Of a stretch of 64,000 bases of DNA, positions 1 through 7,092 are shown piece after piece; position 1 is the stretch's first letter; each line of letters begins with the position of its first letter. Made by a program: the position numbers and the translations under genes. A model generated the notes under the pieces. That model worked only from the letters and a program-made list of their open reading frames with translations, did no database searches and was not told the origin of the DNA. The DNA lies in assembly GCF_002013915.1 (NCBI RefSeq), contig NZ_MBTF01000013.1:1-64000 (forward strand). The letters run 5' to 3'. The DNA comes from Mucilaginibacter pedocola. GTDB taxonomy: Bacteria > Bacteroidota > Bacteroidia > Sphingobacteriales > Sphingobacteriaceae.

Positions 1-60
1 TGTCATCCTATGTTTGCTTATAGGAAAAAGTTAAGTGTTTAGAGTAAATTTAAAGTAGAA

Positions 61-197
61 GAAAAAGGGTAAAGAGAAAGATCACGAGTTGTCATTGGCT
101 GTAGGAAGCCGTTCGAAATGCAGATCACTTTACCCCTTTGCTTACAAGCTTGAACAGTTCATTAGGCCACAAGAGCCTGTATGTAGGATTGATAAGC
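61..197 (+). ncRNA. IS110 bridge RNA (target- and donor-binding loops)
   Basis: Two consecutive stem / internal loop / capped hairpin units are visible. Unit 1: outer stem 64-74 with 128-139 (11 bp, one bulge), cap hairpin GGCT 97-100 with AGCC 107-110. Its 5' loop strand carries TGTCATT (90-96), equal to the left target, and its 3' strand carries TCGAAATG (113-120), the reverse complement of the right target at 1215-1222. Unit 2: outer stem GCTTA 140-144 with TAAGC 193-197, cap AGGC 164-167 with GCCT 175-178. Its 5' strand carries ACAGTTCATT (154-163), identical to the element's right end at 1209-1218. Its 3' strand 181-189 pairs with the left end 5-13 over nine positions, two of them wobbles. 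This is the known order of left-target, right-target, left-donor and right-donor guides. The exact RNA ends are not visible; a 5' extension and a tail to about 222 are possible. Confidence 0.85.
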
Positions 198-240
198 AGT
201 AAAGCAGGTTCTTCTACAGTATTTATCTCAAAACAAAGTT

Positions 241-1206
241 ATGGAAACTCATGCAAATTACATTGGTGTAGACATTTCAAAAGCGTCCTTTGACGTATCA
301 GCCGGCCGACGCCATTATCAGTTCAGCAACGAAACTACAGGCTTCGACGGCTTCTTAAAGCTATTGGATACAGATAGCCATATCGTGATGGAAGCATCCG
401 GCCCATATTATTTAAGGCTTGCTTGCTTCCTGCATACGAAGGGCATTAAGGTAAGTGTGGTAAATCCTTTGGTGATTCGCCGCTACAGCCAAATGCGTAT
501 GTCCCGGGCTAAAACAGATAAGAAAGACGCACTCCTGATCGCAGAGTATGGTGCCATGGCTAAGCCGGAGCAATGGGCCCCACCACAGCAGCATGTGGTA
601 GAATTACAGCAAACAGAAGCCATTTTATCAGGATTGAGCAAGCAGCATACTGTGTTAAGCAACCAGCTTGAAAGCTTTACAGCTACAGGAATGATGCAAA
701 AAGCACTGAGGCAGACGATACAAAAAGAGCTATGCCACCTTAAACAACTTATATCACGGCTTTCAGCTAACATGGAAAAGATCGTTCTTGAACATTATGG
801 GCAAATGCTATCAGGACTGAAAAGCATACCTGGCATTGGCAAAAAAACAGCGATAATGCTCATCCTGGTAAGCGGTGGTTTCGAGCGTTTCGGCGATTGC
901 AGTAAATTAAGCTCTTACATTGGGACATGCCCGCGCCTGTTCGAATCGGGCAGCAGTGTAAAAGGCAGGCCAAGAATATGTAAAATGGGCATGTCTGCGA
1001 TCAGGGCCTCATTGTATGTATGCTCATGGAGCGCAAAACGCTGCAATAAAGCCTGCCGGGAGCTTTATGAACGCTTGCTGGCAAAAGGAAAAGCCAAAAA
1101 AGTTGCTTTGATCGCAGTCGTAAATAAGTTGCTAAAGCAAGCTTTTGCAATAGCTAAAACTAACTCAACATATCAGGAAAATTATTCAAATATTATTTGC
1201 TTTTAA
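241..1206 (+). CDS. IS110-family DEDD transposase/recombinase
   Basis: The 321-residue protein has the two-domain IS110 layout. The N-terminal RuvC-like DEDD domain shows D11 (in IGVDISK), E51 (in VMEASG), and D93 and D96 (in KTDKKDA). The C-terminal Transposase_20 domain starts near residue 190 with a helix-hairpin-helix-like segment (SIPGIGKKTA) and contains the serine-rich SGSSVKGR motif at about 236-243, where the family's catalytic serine lies. Members act as recombinases guided by a bridge RNA, integrating a circular form at a short core. All expected catalytic positions are intact and there is no frameshift, so the copy may be active. The ATG at 241 follows the bridge RNA region directly; no clear Shine-Dalgarno sequence is seen. 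Confidence 0.95.
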   Translation: METHANYIGVDISKASFDVSAGRRHYQFSNETTGFDGFLKLLDTDSHIVMEASGPYYLRLACFLHTKGIKVSVVNPLVIRRYSQMRMSRAKTDKKDALLIAEYGAMAKPEQWAPPQQHVVELQQTEAILSGLSKQHTVLSNQLESFTATGMMQKALRQTIQKELCHLKQLISRLSANMEKIVLEHYGQMLSGLKSIPGIGKKTAIMLILVSGGFERFGDCSKLSSYIGTCPRLFESGSSVKGRPRICKMGMSAIRASLYVCSWSAKRCNKACRELYERLLAKGKAKKVALIAVVNKLLKQAFAIAKTNSTYQENYSNIICF

Positions 1207-1213
1207 ACACAGT

Positions 1214-1379
1214 TCATTTCGACGAACAGCGGGCGAGGGCGGTGCGGGGCGTGAGGAGAAATCTTATGCGATATGCAAAGCCATTATGCAAATCCGCATT
1301 ACAAATCGTTCATGCATTTCGTCGAAGATTTCTCACCCGCTCCCGTTCATTCCCTCCGCTTGAGGGATTCGAAATGACA
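1214..1379. repeat. Family A palindrome, copy 1 (interrupted by the IS110 element)
   Basis: This is an imperfect palindrome with ends of the form TGTCATTTCGACGAA. Inside, GGAGAAATCT (1254-1263) faces AGATTTCTC (1326-1334). The first six bases of the repeat are at 1-6, on the other side of the insertion. The right end (1369-1379) carries an intact TGTCATTTCGA on the minus strand. It lies between the insertion sequence and the convergent crotonase gene. It encodes nothing convincing. Confidence 0.8.
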
Positions 1380-1387
1380 TCGTTTTT

Positions 1388-2158
1388 TTACTTCTTCAAA
1401 AATCCCTTTAAAGCCTCCTGTGTAAACTCCGACAGCACCAATTCACCACTAATCGCGGCACGCTCCAACAGCAATTCATCCCAATCCTCTGTGCCTTCCC
1501 AAAGTATTTGTTTCAGCCCGGTTAAGGCGTCGGGGTGGTAGGCGCAAAGCTTTTGGGTGAGTAGTAAAATAGCTTCGTCCATATTGGGGATATCGCTATA
1601 AACCTCGTTATACAAGCCTTTTTCTTTTGCCCATTGCGCGGTTTGGAAATCGGTAGCGCGGATAGTCAGCTGCGAAAAGGCCGGCAAGCCTATTTTACGC
1701 GTTACCGCCGGCGATATCACAAATGGGCCTATACCAATAGCCAGTTCGCTTAGTTTAACAAAAGCAGCTTCGGTAGCCAGGCAGTAATCGGCGGCAGCGG
1801 CAAGGCCAACCCCGCCACCTACAGTTTTGCCCTGCACACGGGCGATAATGATCTTGGGCGACTTGCGGCAGGCGTTTATCACATTAGCAAAGCCCGAAAA
1901 AAACTCTGCCCCGGCTTGTTTATCCTTTATCTGTAATAGCTCATCAAAACTGGCGCCGGCGCAAAAGGTGCGGTCGCCCTCGCTTTTCAGCAATATCACT
2001 TTGGTTTTATGGTCGATGCCGGCAAAGGTTATCATTTCGGCAAGCTCTTTTAGCAGGGCAGATGGTAGCGAATTCTGCGCGGGATGGTAAAAGCTGATGG
2101 TGGCCAGCCCGTCGTCGGCTATAGTGAGCGATACGCTGCCGTTTTGGTTGTTGCTCAT
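1388..2158 (-). CDS. Enoyl-CoA hydratase/isomerase (crotonase) family protein
   Basis: The 256-residue protein has the crotonase fold signatures. The first oxyanion-hole segment is FCAGASFDEL near residue 66, and the second is GKTVGGGVGLAAAADYCLAT near residue 110. A downstream SELAIGIGP segment carries a candidate catalytic glutamate. The family hydrates, isomerises or cleaves acyl-CoA thioesters in the cytoplasm. The sequence resembles methylglutaconyl-CoA hydratase-like members of leucine degradation, but no other genes of that pathway are adjacent, so the substrate is left open. The ATG start is preceded about 35 nt upstream by a TAAATTTG promoter box. Confidence 0.88.
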   Translation of the reverse strand: MSNNQNGSVSLTIADDGLATISFYHPAQNSLPSALLKELAEMITFAGIDHKTKVILLKSEGDRTFCAGASFDELLQIKDKQAGAEFFSGFANVINACRKSPKIIIARVQGKTVGGGVGLAAAADYCLATEAAFVKLSELAIGIGPFVISPAVTRKIGLPAFSQLTIRATDFQTAQWAKEKGLYNEVYSDIPNMDEAILLLTQKLCAYHPDALTGLKQILWEGTEDWDELLLERAAISGELVLSEFTQEALKGFLKK

Positions 2159-2193
2159 AATTGGTTTTTAACAGATGCGGAGGACAATATCAG

Positions 2194-2201
2194 CAAATTT
2201 A
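2194..2201 (-). promoter_or_regulatory. TAAATTTG -7 box of the crotonase gene
   Basis: Read on the minus strand, the octamer fits the Bacteroidota TAnnTTTG consensus. It lies 35 nt before the start codon, giving a predicted leader of about 30 nt. No convincing -33 TTTG is seen at the usual distance. Confidence 0.45.
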
Positions 2202-2292
2202 AATTACCCATCAATTAAGTGCATCTCATTGAACCATGGCGCTAAAACAAACAGGCCGGCAATTTTATTATATTTAAGCGCTAAATATCTTG

Positions 2293-4926
2293 ATGGAACA
2301 TAACAGCCCCCCGCCAACCGAAAATTTATTTGAAACACTTATTATGGAGTCGCCCGGCCCGGTGGCTTTGTACGTGGGGCGCGAAATGGTGATCAAGGTT
2401 GCCAATAAGGCCGTAATTAAAGTATGGGGTAAAGGCCCTAACGTCATCGGCAAAACCTACCGCGGCCTGCTGCCCGAACTGGAGGGGCAGGGCTTTTACG
2501 AAGTGTTGGATAACGTTTATACCAGCGGTATACCCTACGAAGCTACCGACGAACGCGTTGACCTGGTGATGGATGGTGTGCTGCAAGTATTTTATTTCAA
2601 TTTCACATTTAGCCCGTTAAAAGATAATGATGGCACGGTATGGGGCGTATTGAATACCGCCACCGATGTTACCGAATTGGTTACCACCCGCCAAAAACTA
2701 ACTGAAAGCGAGCAGCGTACGCAGTTTGCACTACAGTCGGCCGAGTTGGGCACCTGGGACCTTGATCCTGTAAATGATGTTGTAAGATGGGATGCCCGTT
2801 GCAAAGCGCTCTATGGTTTTGCCAAAGGAGAGGAGGTGGTATCTTATCGGGAGGTTTTAAAATACATTCACCCCGGCGACCGCGAACGTATCGATAAAAC
2901 GGTGCAGGATTCGCTGATACCCGAGCGGGGAGGTTTTTACGATAGTGAGTTCCGTACCATTGGTGCCGAAGATGGTATTTTGCGCTGGCTGCGCTGCAGG
3001 GGCAAAGCTTATTTTAACGAAGAGGGGCGCTGCATACGCTTTGCGGGTACCGCGCTGGATATTTCGCGTGAAGTTCAGCAACGCGAGGAGCAGCGCAGGT
3101 TAACTACTCTAATCGATAATACGTCGGACTTTATAAGCTTGAGCGATCTGAATGGCAACGTTACTTATGTAAATGCCGCCGGGCGCAAAATGATGGGGCT
3201 GGATACCCCCGAAAGTGCCCTACGCCACAATACTGATTTTATAATGCCTGAGGAGATAGAGCGGGTGAGAACGGCCATTACCCCCGATATACTAGATAGT
3301 GGCAGATGGAGTGGCAGAGTATTATACCGCCATTTTAAAACAGGAGAAGCTATACCCGTTGAAGCAACATCGATGCTGATATACGACCCTGTGACCAACG
3401 AGCCGCAGGGTAGGGCATCGATAGCGCGCGACCTTCGCCGCGAACTTGCCGACCAAAAAGCAATTACCGATAGCGAGCAATTACTGCAAAATATTACCAG
3501 CGCAGCGCCAACCGCCCTGTGGATGAGCGACGAGCAGGGCATGATAACTTATGCCAACAAAACCTGGACGGACTGGACCGGGCAAACCCACGACCAGATA
3601 CTTGGCCGAGGTTGGCTACATTGCATACTGCCCGAAGACCGCCAGCGCGCAGCCGATAAATTCCTGCGCGACCTTACCGCGCAGCGCCCCTACGAGGTGA
3701 ATTTCAGGATACGCAATAAGCTGGGGCAGATAAGGTGGTGTATAGCCACGGGCAACCCGCAGTACCGCAACGGCGTTTTTATAGGTTATATTGGTGCCTG
3801 TACCGATGTAACCGAGAAGACGATAGTGGATACTGAACTGCAGTTGAAAAACGCCGAACTGAACGCCCAAATAAGCCAGTTTGAATTTGTGACTGATTTT
3901 ATGCCTGTGCAATTATGGACCGCCAAAACCACCGGCGAATTGGATTATGGCAACAAACGCGCTGTTGATTATTTCGGCGTGCCGATGGAAGATATTACCG
4001 GCCCTAAATGGCTGGAGATGGTACACCCCGACGACCGTGAGGCCTGCGTAAAAGCATGGGTTGCCTCATTAAAAAGCGGGCGGGTGTATCAATTCGAATT
4101 CAGGTTGCTTGGTAAGGATGGTAACTACCGCTGGCATTTGGCAAGGGCCTTACCTTTTGTGGTTGATGGCGAAATTGTGAAGTGGTTTGGTACCAATACC
4201 GATATACACGAGCAAAAAGAACTGCAACGCCAAAAAGACGATTTTTTGGGCATAGCCAGCCACGAGCTAAAAACGCCGGTTACCAGTATAAAAGCCTATG
4301 CACAGGTGCTGGGTGCTATGCTTGCTAAAGATGGCGAGGATAAAAAGGCCGGCATGGTGGCCAAAATGGATGCCCAACTAAACAGGCTCACCAACCTTAT
4401 AGGCGACCTGCTCGATGTTACCAAAATAAACTCGGGTAAAATACAGTTCAACAAAACCCTGTTCAATTTTGACGATGTAGTGCGCGATAATGTGCACGAT
4501 CTGCAGCACACCACCACCCGCCATACACTGGAGATGGAGTTTGGCCACGTTGGCGAAATTTTCTCAGATAAAGACCGCATAGGGCAGGTAATAACCAACC
4601 TGATCACCAATGCCATTAAATACTCACCAGATGCAGAGCGTATAATTGTCAGCACTAAAATGAAGGATGGGCAGGTATCGCTTTGCGTACAGGATTTTGG
4701 CATTGGCATACCCGATGACAAACAGGAGCGCGTGTTCGAGCAGTTTTACCGTGTTAGTGGCAGCAAACAACATACTTTCCCCGGTTTGGGGCTTGGATTG
4801 TACATTTCCTCGGAAATTATTAAGCGCGAGGGAGGTAAAATGTGGGTTAACAGCGTGGAAGGAAAAGGGTCCACTTTTTGCTTTTCATTACCAGTAGACA
4901 GTGGTGATGTAATCGAAAAGAAATAA
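2293..4926 (+). CDS. Multi-PAS sensor histidine kinase (soluble)
   Basis: The 877-residue protein carries about five PAS/PAC units (roughly residues 15-135, 145-265, 270-390, 395-515 and 530-650), several ending in the typical GTALDISRE- or GACTDVTEK-like linker. They are followed by a HisKA dimerisation/phosphorylation domain with the H-box FLGIASHELKTPV near residue 655. The HATPase domain shows the N box (NLITNAIKYSP), G1 (DFGIGIPDD) and G2 (GLGLGLYIS). I see no transmembrane segment, so sensing is probably cytoplasmic. A TTG three bases upstream is possible, but the ATG at 2293 is preferred. The lone receiver gene 51 bp downstream is the likely partner. The signal is not evident from the sequence. 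Confidence 0.93.
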   Translation: MEHNSPPPTENLFETLIMESPGPVALYVGREMVIKVANKAVIKVWGKGPNVIGKTYRGLLPELEGQGFYEVLDNVYTSGIPYEATDERVDLVMDGVLQVFYFNFTFSPLKDNDGTVWGVLNTATDVTELVTTRQKLTESEQRTQFALQSAELGTWDLDPVNDVVRWDARCKALYGFAKGEEVVSYREVLKYIHPGDRERIDKTVQDSLIPERGGFYDSEFRTIGAEDGILRWLRCRGKAYFNEEGRCIRFAGTALDISREVQQREEQRRLTTLIDNTSDFISLSDLNGNVTYVNAAGRKMMGLDTPESALRHNTDFIMPEEIERVRTAITPDILDSGRWSGRVLYRHFKTGEAIPVEATSMLIYDPVTNEPQGRASIARDLRRELADQKAITDSEQLLQNITSAAPTALWMSDEQGMITYANKTWTDWTGQTHDQILGRGWLHCILPEDRQRAADKFLRDLTAQRPYEVNFRIRNKLGQIRWCIATGNPQYRNGVFIGYIGACTDVTEKTIVDTELQLKNAELNAQISQFEFVTDFMPVQLWTAKTTGELDYGNKRAVDYFGVPMEDITGPKWLEMVHPDDREACVKAWVASLKSGRVYQFEFRLLGKDGNYRWHLARALPFVVDGEIVKWFGTNTDIHEQKELQRQKDDFLGIASHELKTPVTSIKAYAQVLGAMLAKDGEDKKAGMVAKMDAQLNRLTNLIGDLLDVTKINSGKIQFNKTLFNFDDVVRDNVHDLQHTTTRHTLEMEFGHVGEIFSDKDRIGQVITNLITNAIKYSPDAERIIVSTKMKDGQVSLCVQDFGIGIPDDKQERVFEQFYRVSGSKQHTFPGLGLGLYISSEIIKREGGKMWVNSVEGKGSTFCFSLPVDSGDVIEKK

Positions 4927-4977
4927 CTGTATTAAAATTAACCCAAAAGATAATTTAACCGAACGCTTTATACCAAG

Positions 4978-5337
4978 ATGAAACCGAAGAAGATAATGAT
5001 AGCAGATGACGACCCGGGGATAGTGGATGCTGTAGAGATGCTGCTTGAATTTGAAGGCTACCAGGTCACCAGCACCTACAACGGTGCCGAGGTGCTAAAC
5101 CTTAAAGGCGACCTGCCCGATTTGCTGCTGTTGGATATATGGATGAGCGGCGAAGACGGCCGCGATATTTGCCGGCAGCTAAAAAGCCTGAATGATACTC
5201 GAAATATCCCGATCATCATGATATCCGCCAGCCGCGATATACAAGCTTCTGCCTTCGAAGCCGGTGCCGATGATTTCCTGGCCAAGCCATTCGAAATGGA
5301 TGAGCTGATCAGGAAGATAGAGAAGCTAACAAATTGA
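4978..5337 (+). CDS. Single-domain response regulator (CheY-like receiver)
   Basis: The 119-residue protein is one receiver domain with no output domain. It has the acidic pocket (IADDDPG, residues 8-14), the phospho-acceptor aspartate in LLLLDIWMSGEDG (near residue 53), the switch serine in MISAS, and the conserved lysine in AKPFE. Such proteins act through protein-protein contacts or pass phosphate onward in a relay. It follows the multi-PAS kinase in the same direction, so the pair probably forms one two-component unit. What lies downstream in the pathway cannot be told from here. Confidence 0.93.
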   Translation: MKPKKIMIADDDPGIVDAVEMLLEFEGYQVTSTYNGAEVLNLKGDLPDLLLLDIWMSGEDGRDICRQLKSLNDTRNIPIIMISASRDIQASAFEAGADDFLAKPFEMDELIRKIEKLTN

Positions 5338-5345
5338 AGTTAAAT

Positions 5346-5427
5346 GTTGAATAATGAATATCGAACGCCGAATAATGAAGTAAAAGCCTTCGTTATTCGG
5401 CGTTCAGTATTGGGTGTTCGATATTGA
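5346..5427. repeat. Family D palindrome, copy 1 (TCGATATTC type)
   Basis: The arms around 5362-5380 (CGAACGCCGAATAATGAAG) and 5387-5405 (CTTCGTTATTCGGCG) form a long stem. Outer segments AATATCGAA and TTCGATATT extend it. It lies between convergent genes and could act as a bidirectional terminator. The same AATATCGAA motif forms the palindrome at 39801-39870. The next bases up to 5474 contain a half copy of a CTTCCCCTTCAGGGGGCTGG-type repeat. Confidence 0.7.
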
Positions 5428-5474
5428 TCCTATTCGCCTTTCAAAAGCTTCCCCTTCAGGGGGCTGGGGGGGGC

Positions 5475-5921
5475 TTACGCCTCCGGCTCCCTTGTCAGCC
5501 CCTTATTCCTGTCCTCACTTCTCCATGCCTCGTAATGAAGCCCCGGTGTTAACCAGTACAATAATACCACCCTCGAGTACCTGTAATTAAAAGGCGACAT
5601 CAGGAATATCACAGCCATCAATACACCCACATACAACCACGGCGAACTGGATTGGGTGAGCACGTGAATTGCTACCGCAAAGGTTACCATCTCTGCTACG
5701 TTGAATGCGTAGCTTACAAACATGGCTACGTACCAGTATCCGGGTTCGCGTTCATAGTGCAGTCCGCAGTGCGAGCAAATTTCGTGCATTTTTTGACCGA
5801 ACAGTTGGTAAGTGCTGGTAGAGAATATATCGCCGCGGCGGCAACGGGGGCATTTGGCTTTTACGCAGCCCTCCAGGGCCGAAATAGGTTTTGCAGGTTG
5901 CAGGTTGTTAGTGCTTGTCAT
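5475..5921 (-). CDS. DUF983 family membrane protein
   Basis: The 148-residue protein begins with a zinc-ribbon-like segment. CPRCRRGDIF (about residues 24-33) is followed by CSHCG (about 49-53), giving four cysteines as in DUF983. Two hydrophobic segments follow (about 65-90 and 95-115), then a conserved tail with WLTPGLHYEAW. The family is widespread in Bacteroidota and its function is unknown. The start overlaps the end of the upstream AraC-type gene by 14 bp, so the two are probably co-transcribed and translationally coupled. Confidence 0.88.
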   Translation of the reverse strand: MTSTNNLQPAKPISALEGCVKAKCPRCRRGDIFSTSTYQLFGQKMHEICSHCGLHYEREPGYWYVAMFVSYAFNVAEMVTFAVAIHVLTQSSSPWLYVGVLMAVIFLMSPFNYRYSRVVLLYWLTPGLHYEAWRSEDRNKGLTREPEA

Positions 5922-6795
5922 GGTGGGTCAGATTTTGTTTACGAAACTCTTCGGGTGTTTGCCCGGTATATTTTTTGAAAAATTTGCTGAAGTAAGAGTT
6001 GTCCTCAAAGTTGAGCTGCGAGGCAATTTCGTTAATGTTTAGCCCCAGGTTTACCAGCAGGCGTTTGGCTTCCAGTATTACCCGGTTACGTATCACTTCG
6101 CCTGCAGAAATGCCGAGTATATTATTACACAGCGCATTTAAGTGGTTCGGCGTAATGTAAAGCATCGCTGCATAATCTTTGGGCAGGCGTAGTGCAGCAA
6201 AGTTTTTATCAACCAGTTTGCGGAAGCTTTGTAGTAGCGTGTAGTTGTAGTTGAGTGCATTTGCAGCTACATCGTGCTCGGTATGCCTTGCTACTATAAC
6301 GAATAGTTGCAGCATCAGTGCACGTACCATATCGGCGCTCATGCGATTGTGCTGCCCGTCTTCCTGCACCAATTGCTCAAATAGTGCGGTAATGGCTTGC
6401 CCGGTTTCGGCAGGCAGGTTTATTACCTCGTCATCAATATTCCCGCTAAAAAAGGGGAGGCTATCCAGGTAATCGGAGCGAAGCAAAAACGATTGAAAAA
6501 AAGCTGCTGAAAAGTTGATGATGAAGCCATCTACGGGGCCTTCAAAACTCCAGCTGTGCACTTGGCCGGGCACCATAAAGTAAATTTGGTAGGGCTTTAC
6601 ATCAAAACTTTTAAAATCGATAGCATGGGTTCCGCCGCCTTCGGTAAAAAATACCAGGTGGTAAAAGCTGTGCTTATGAGCCATGCTAAGGTTTTGATGC
6701 TTTTGCAGGTAAGGCGCAAACCTGCTAATGAGCAGATCGTTGTGCTGATGCTCGTGCAGGGTGCAAATATCATAAACCGGGAACGCCTTTTTCAT
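5908..6795 (-). CDS. AraC-family transcriptional regulator with N-terminal cupin domain
   Basis: The 295-residue protein has an N-terminal cupin-like ligand/dimerisation domain (about 25-150, with KPYQIYFMVPGQVHSW) and a C-terminal double helix-turn-helix (about 195-290, with NEIASQLNFEDNSYFSKFFK and the typical TGQTPEEFRK end). It overlaps the DUF983 gene by 14 bp. Its promoter box ends only 4 nt before the ATG, and an inverted repeat overlaps the -33 element, so self-regulation is plausible. The inducer is unknown. Confidence 0.92.
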   Translation of the reverse strand: MKKAFPVYDICTLHEHQHNDLLISRFAPYLQKHQNLSMAHKHSFYHLVFFTEGGGTHAIDFKSFDVKPYQIYFMVPGQVHSWSFEGPVDGFIINFSAAFFQSFLLRSDYLDSLPFFSGNIDDEVINLPAETGQAITALFEQLVQEDGQHNRMSADMVRALMLQLFVIVARHTEHDVAANALNYNYTLLQSFRKLVDKNFAALRLPKDYAAMLYITPNHLNALCNNILGISAGEVIRNRVILEAKRLLVNLGLNINEIASQLNFEDNSYFSKFFKKYTGQTPEEFRKQNLTHHDKH

Positions 6796-6799
6796 ACCA

Positions 6800-6854
6800 C
6801 AAAGATACAGGGCTGTCGGTGGTACAAAAGGTGATTTCTGTCACTTTTGTGGTA
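6800..6854 (-). promoter_or_regulatory. Promoter and inverted-repeat operator of the AraC-type gene
   Basis: On the minus strand, TTTG (6828-6825) and TATCTTTG (6807-6800) are separated by 17 nt, a full Bacteroidota promoter. The -7 box ends 4 nt before the ATG at 6795, which predicts a leaderless transcript. An inverted repeat (ACAAAAGGTGA at 6824-6834 and TCACTTTTGT at 6841-6850) overlaps the -33 box and is a good operator candidate. Confidence 0.65.
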
Positions 6855-6896
6855 TTTTTTACTGATAAGTAAATTTTACAATAGCGTTAATGTCGA

Positions 6897-7046
6897 TTTT
6901 ACCGCAAAGGGCGCAAAGTTTTCGCAAAGAAGCGCAAAGCTTGTGTTGGTATCAAAAATGCTTACTTAATAGCCGTTATATAAGCCTTTGTGTCCTTTGC
7001 GCTCACCACCATGCTAATTCTCAGTGTTCTTTGCGGTAAAATAACC
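6897..7046. repeat. Family C palindrome, copy 1 (ACCGCAAAG type)
   Basis: The left end reads TTTTACCGCAAAGGGCGCAAAG and the right end CTTTGCGGTAAAA, with further CGCAAAG/CTTTGCG motifs inside (GCGCAAAGC, CCTTTGCGC). It fills the gap between the AraC promoter and the 3' end of the porin-like gene. The same design recurs at 43641-43794. Confidence 0.75.
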
Positions 7047-7092
7047 ACAAAGCATTCGTGAAATTCGAATCAACTAGCAGAATTAGTGTTTA

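Larger units (their letters stand above)
5..1217 (+). mobile_element. IS110-family insertion sequence (IS110 subgroup), apparently complete
   Basis: The element consists of about 235 bp of non-coding left end, one DEDD transposase gene and only about 10 bp after the stop codon. The long non-coding part lies upstream of the gene, as in the IS110 subgroup rather than IS1111. The sequence TCAT occurs at both junctions (3-6 and 1214-1217). Joining bases 1-6 to 1218 onward restores TGTCATTTCGACGAAC, the normal end of the family A palindromes found elsewhere in the window. I infer a two-base core AT at 5-6 and 1216-1217. A short inverted repeat (CCTAT 7-11, ATAGG 20-24) lies just inside the left end. 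The left flank is only 4-6 bases because the window begins there, so the left boundary depends on the repeat match and on the guide RNA. Confidence 0.85.

Noticed and set aside
5..1217. IS1111 subgroup assignment of the insertion sequence
   Set aside because: IS1111 elements carry the guide RNA region after the transposase and subterminal inverted repeats; here the non-coding region is upstream.
1197..1541. 114-codon open frame after the transposase
   Set aside because: It runs through the family A palindrome and into the antisense of the crotonase gene; the sequence is repeat-derived.
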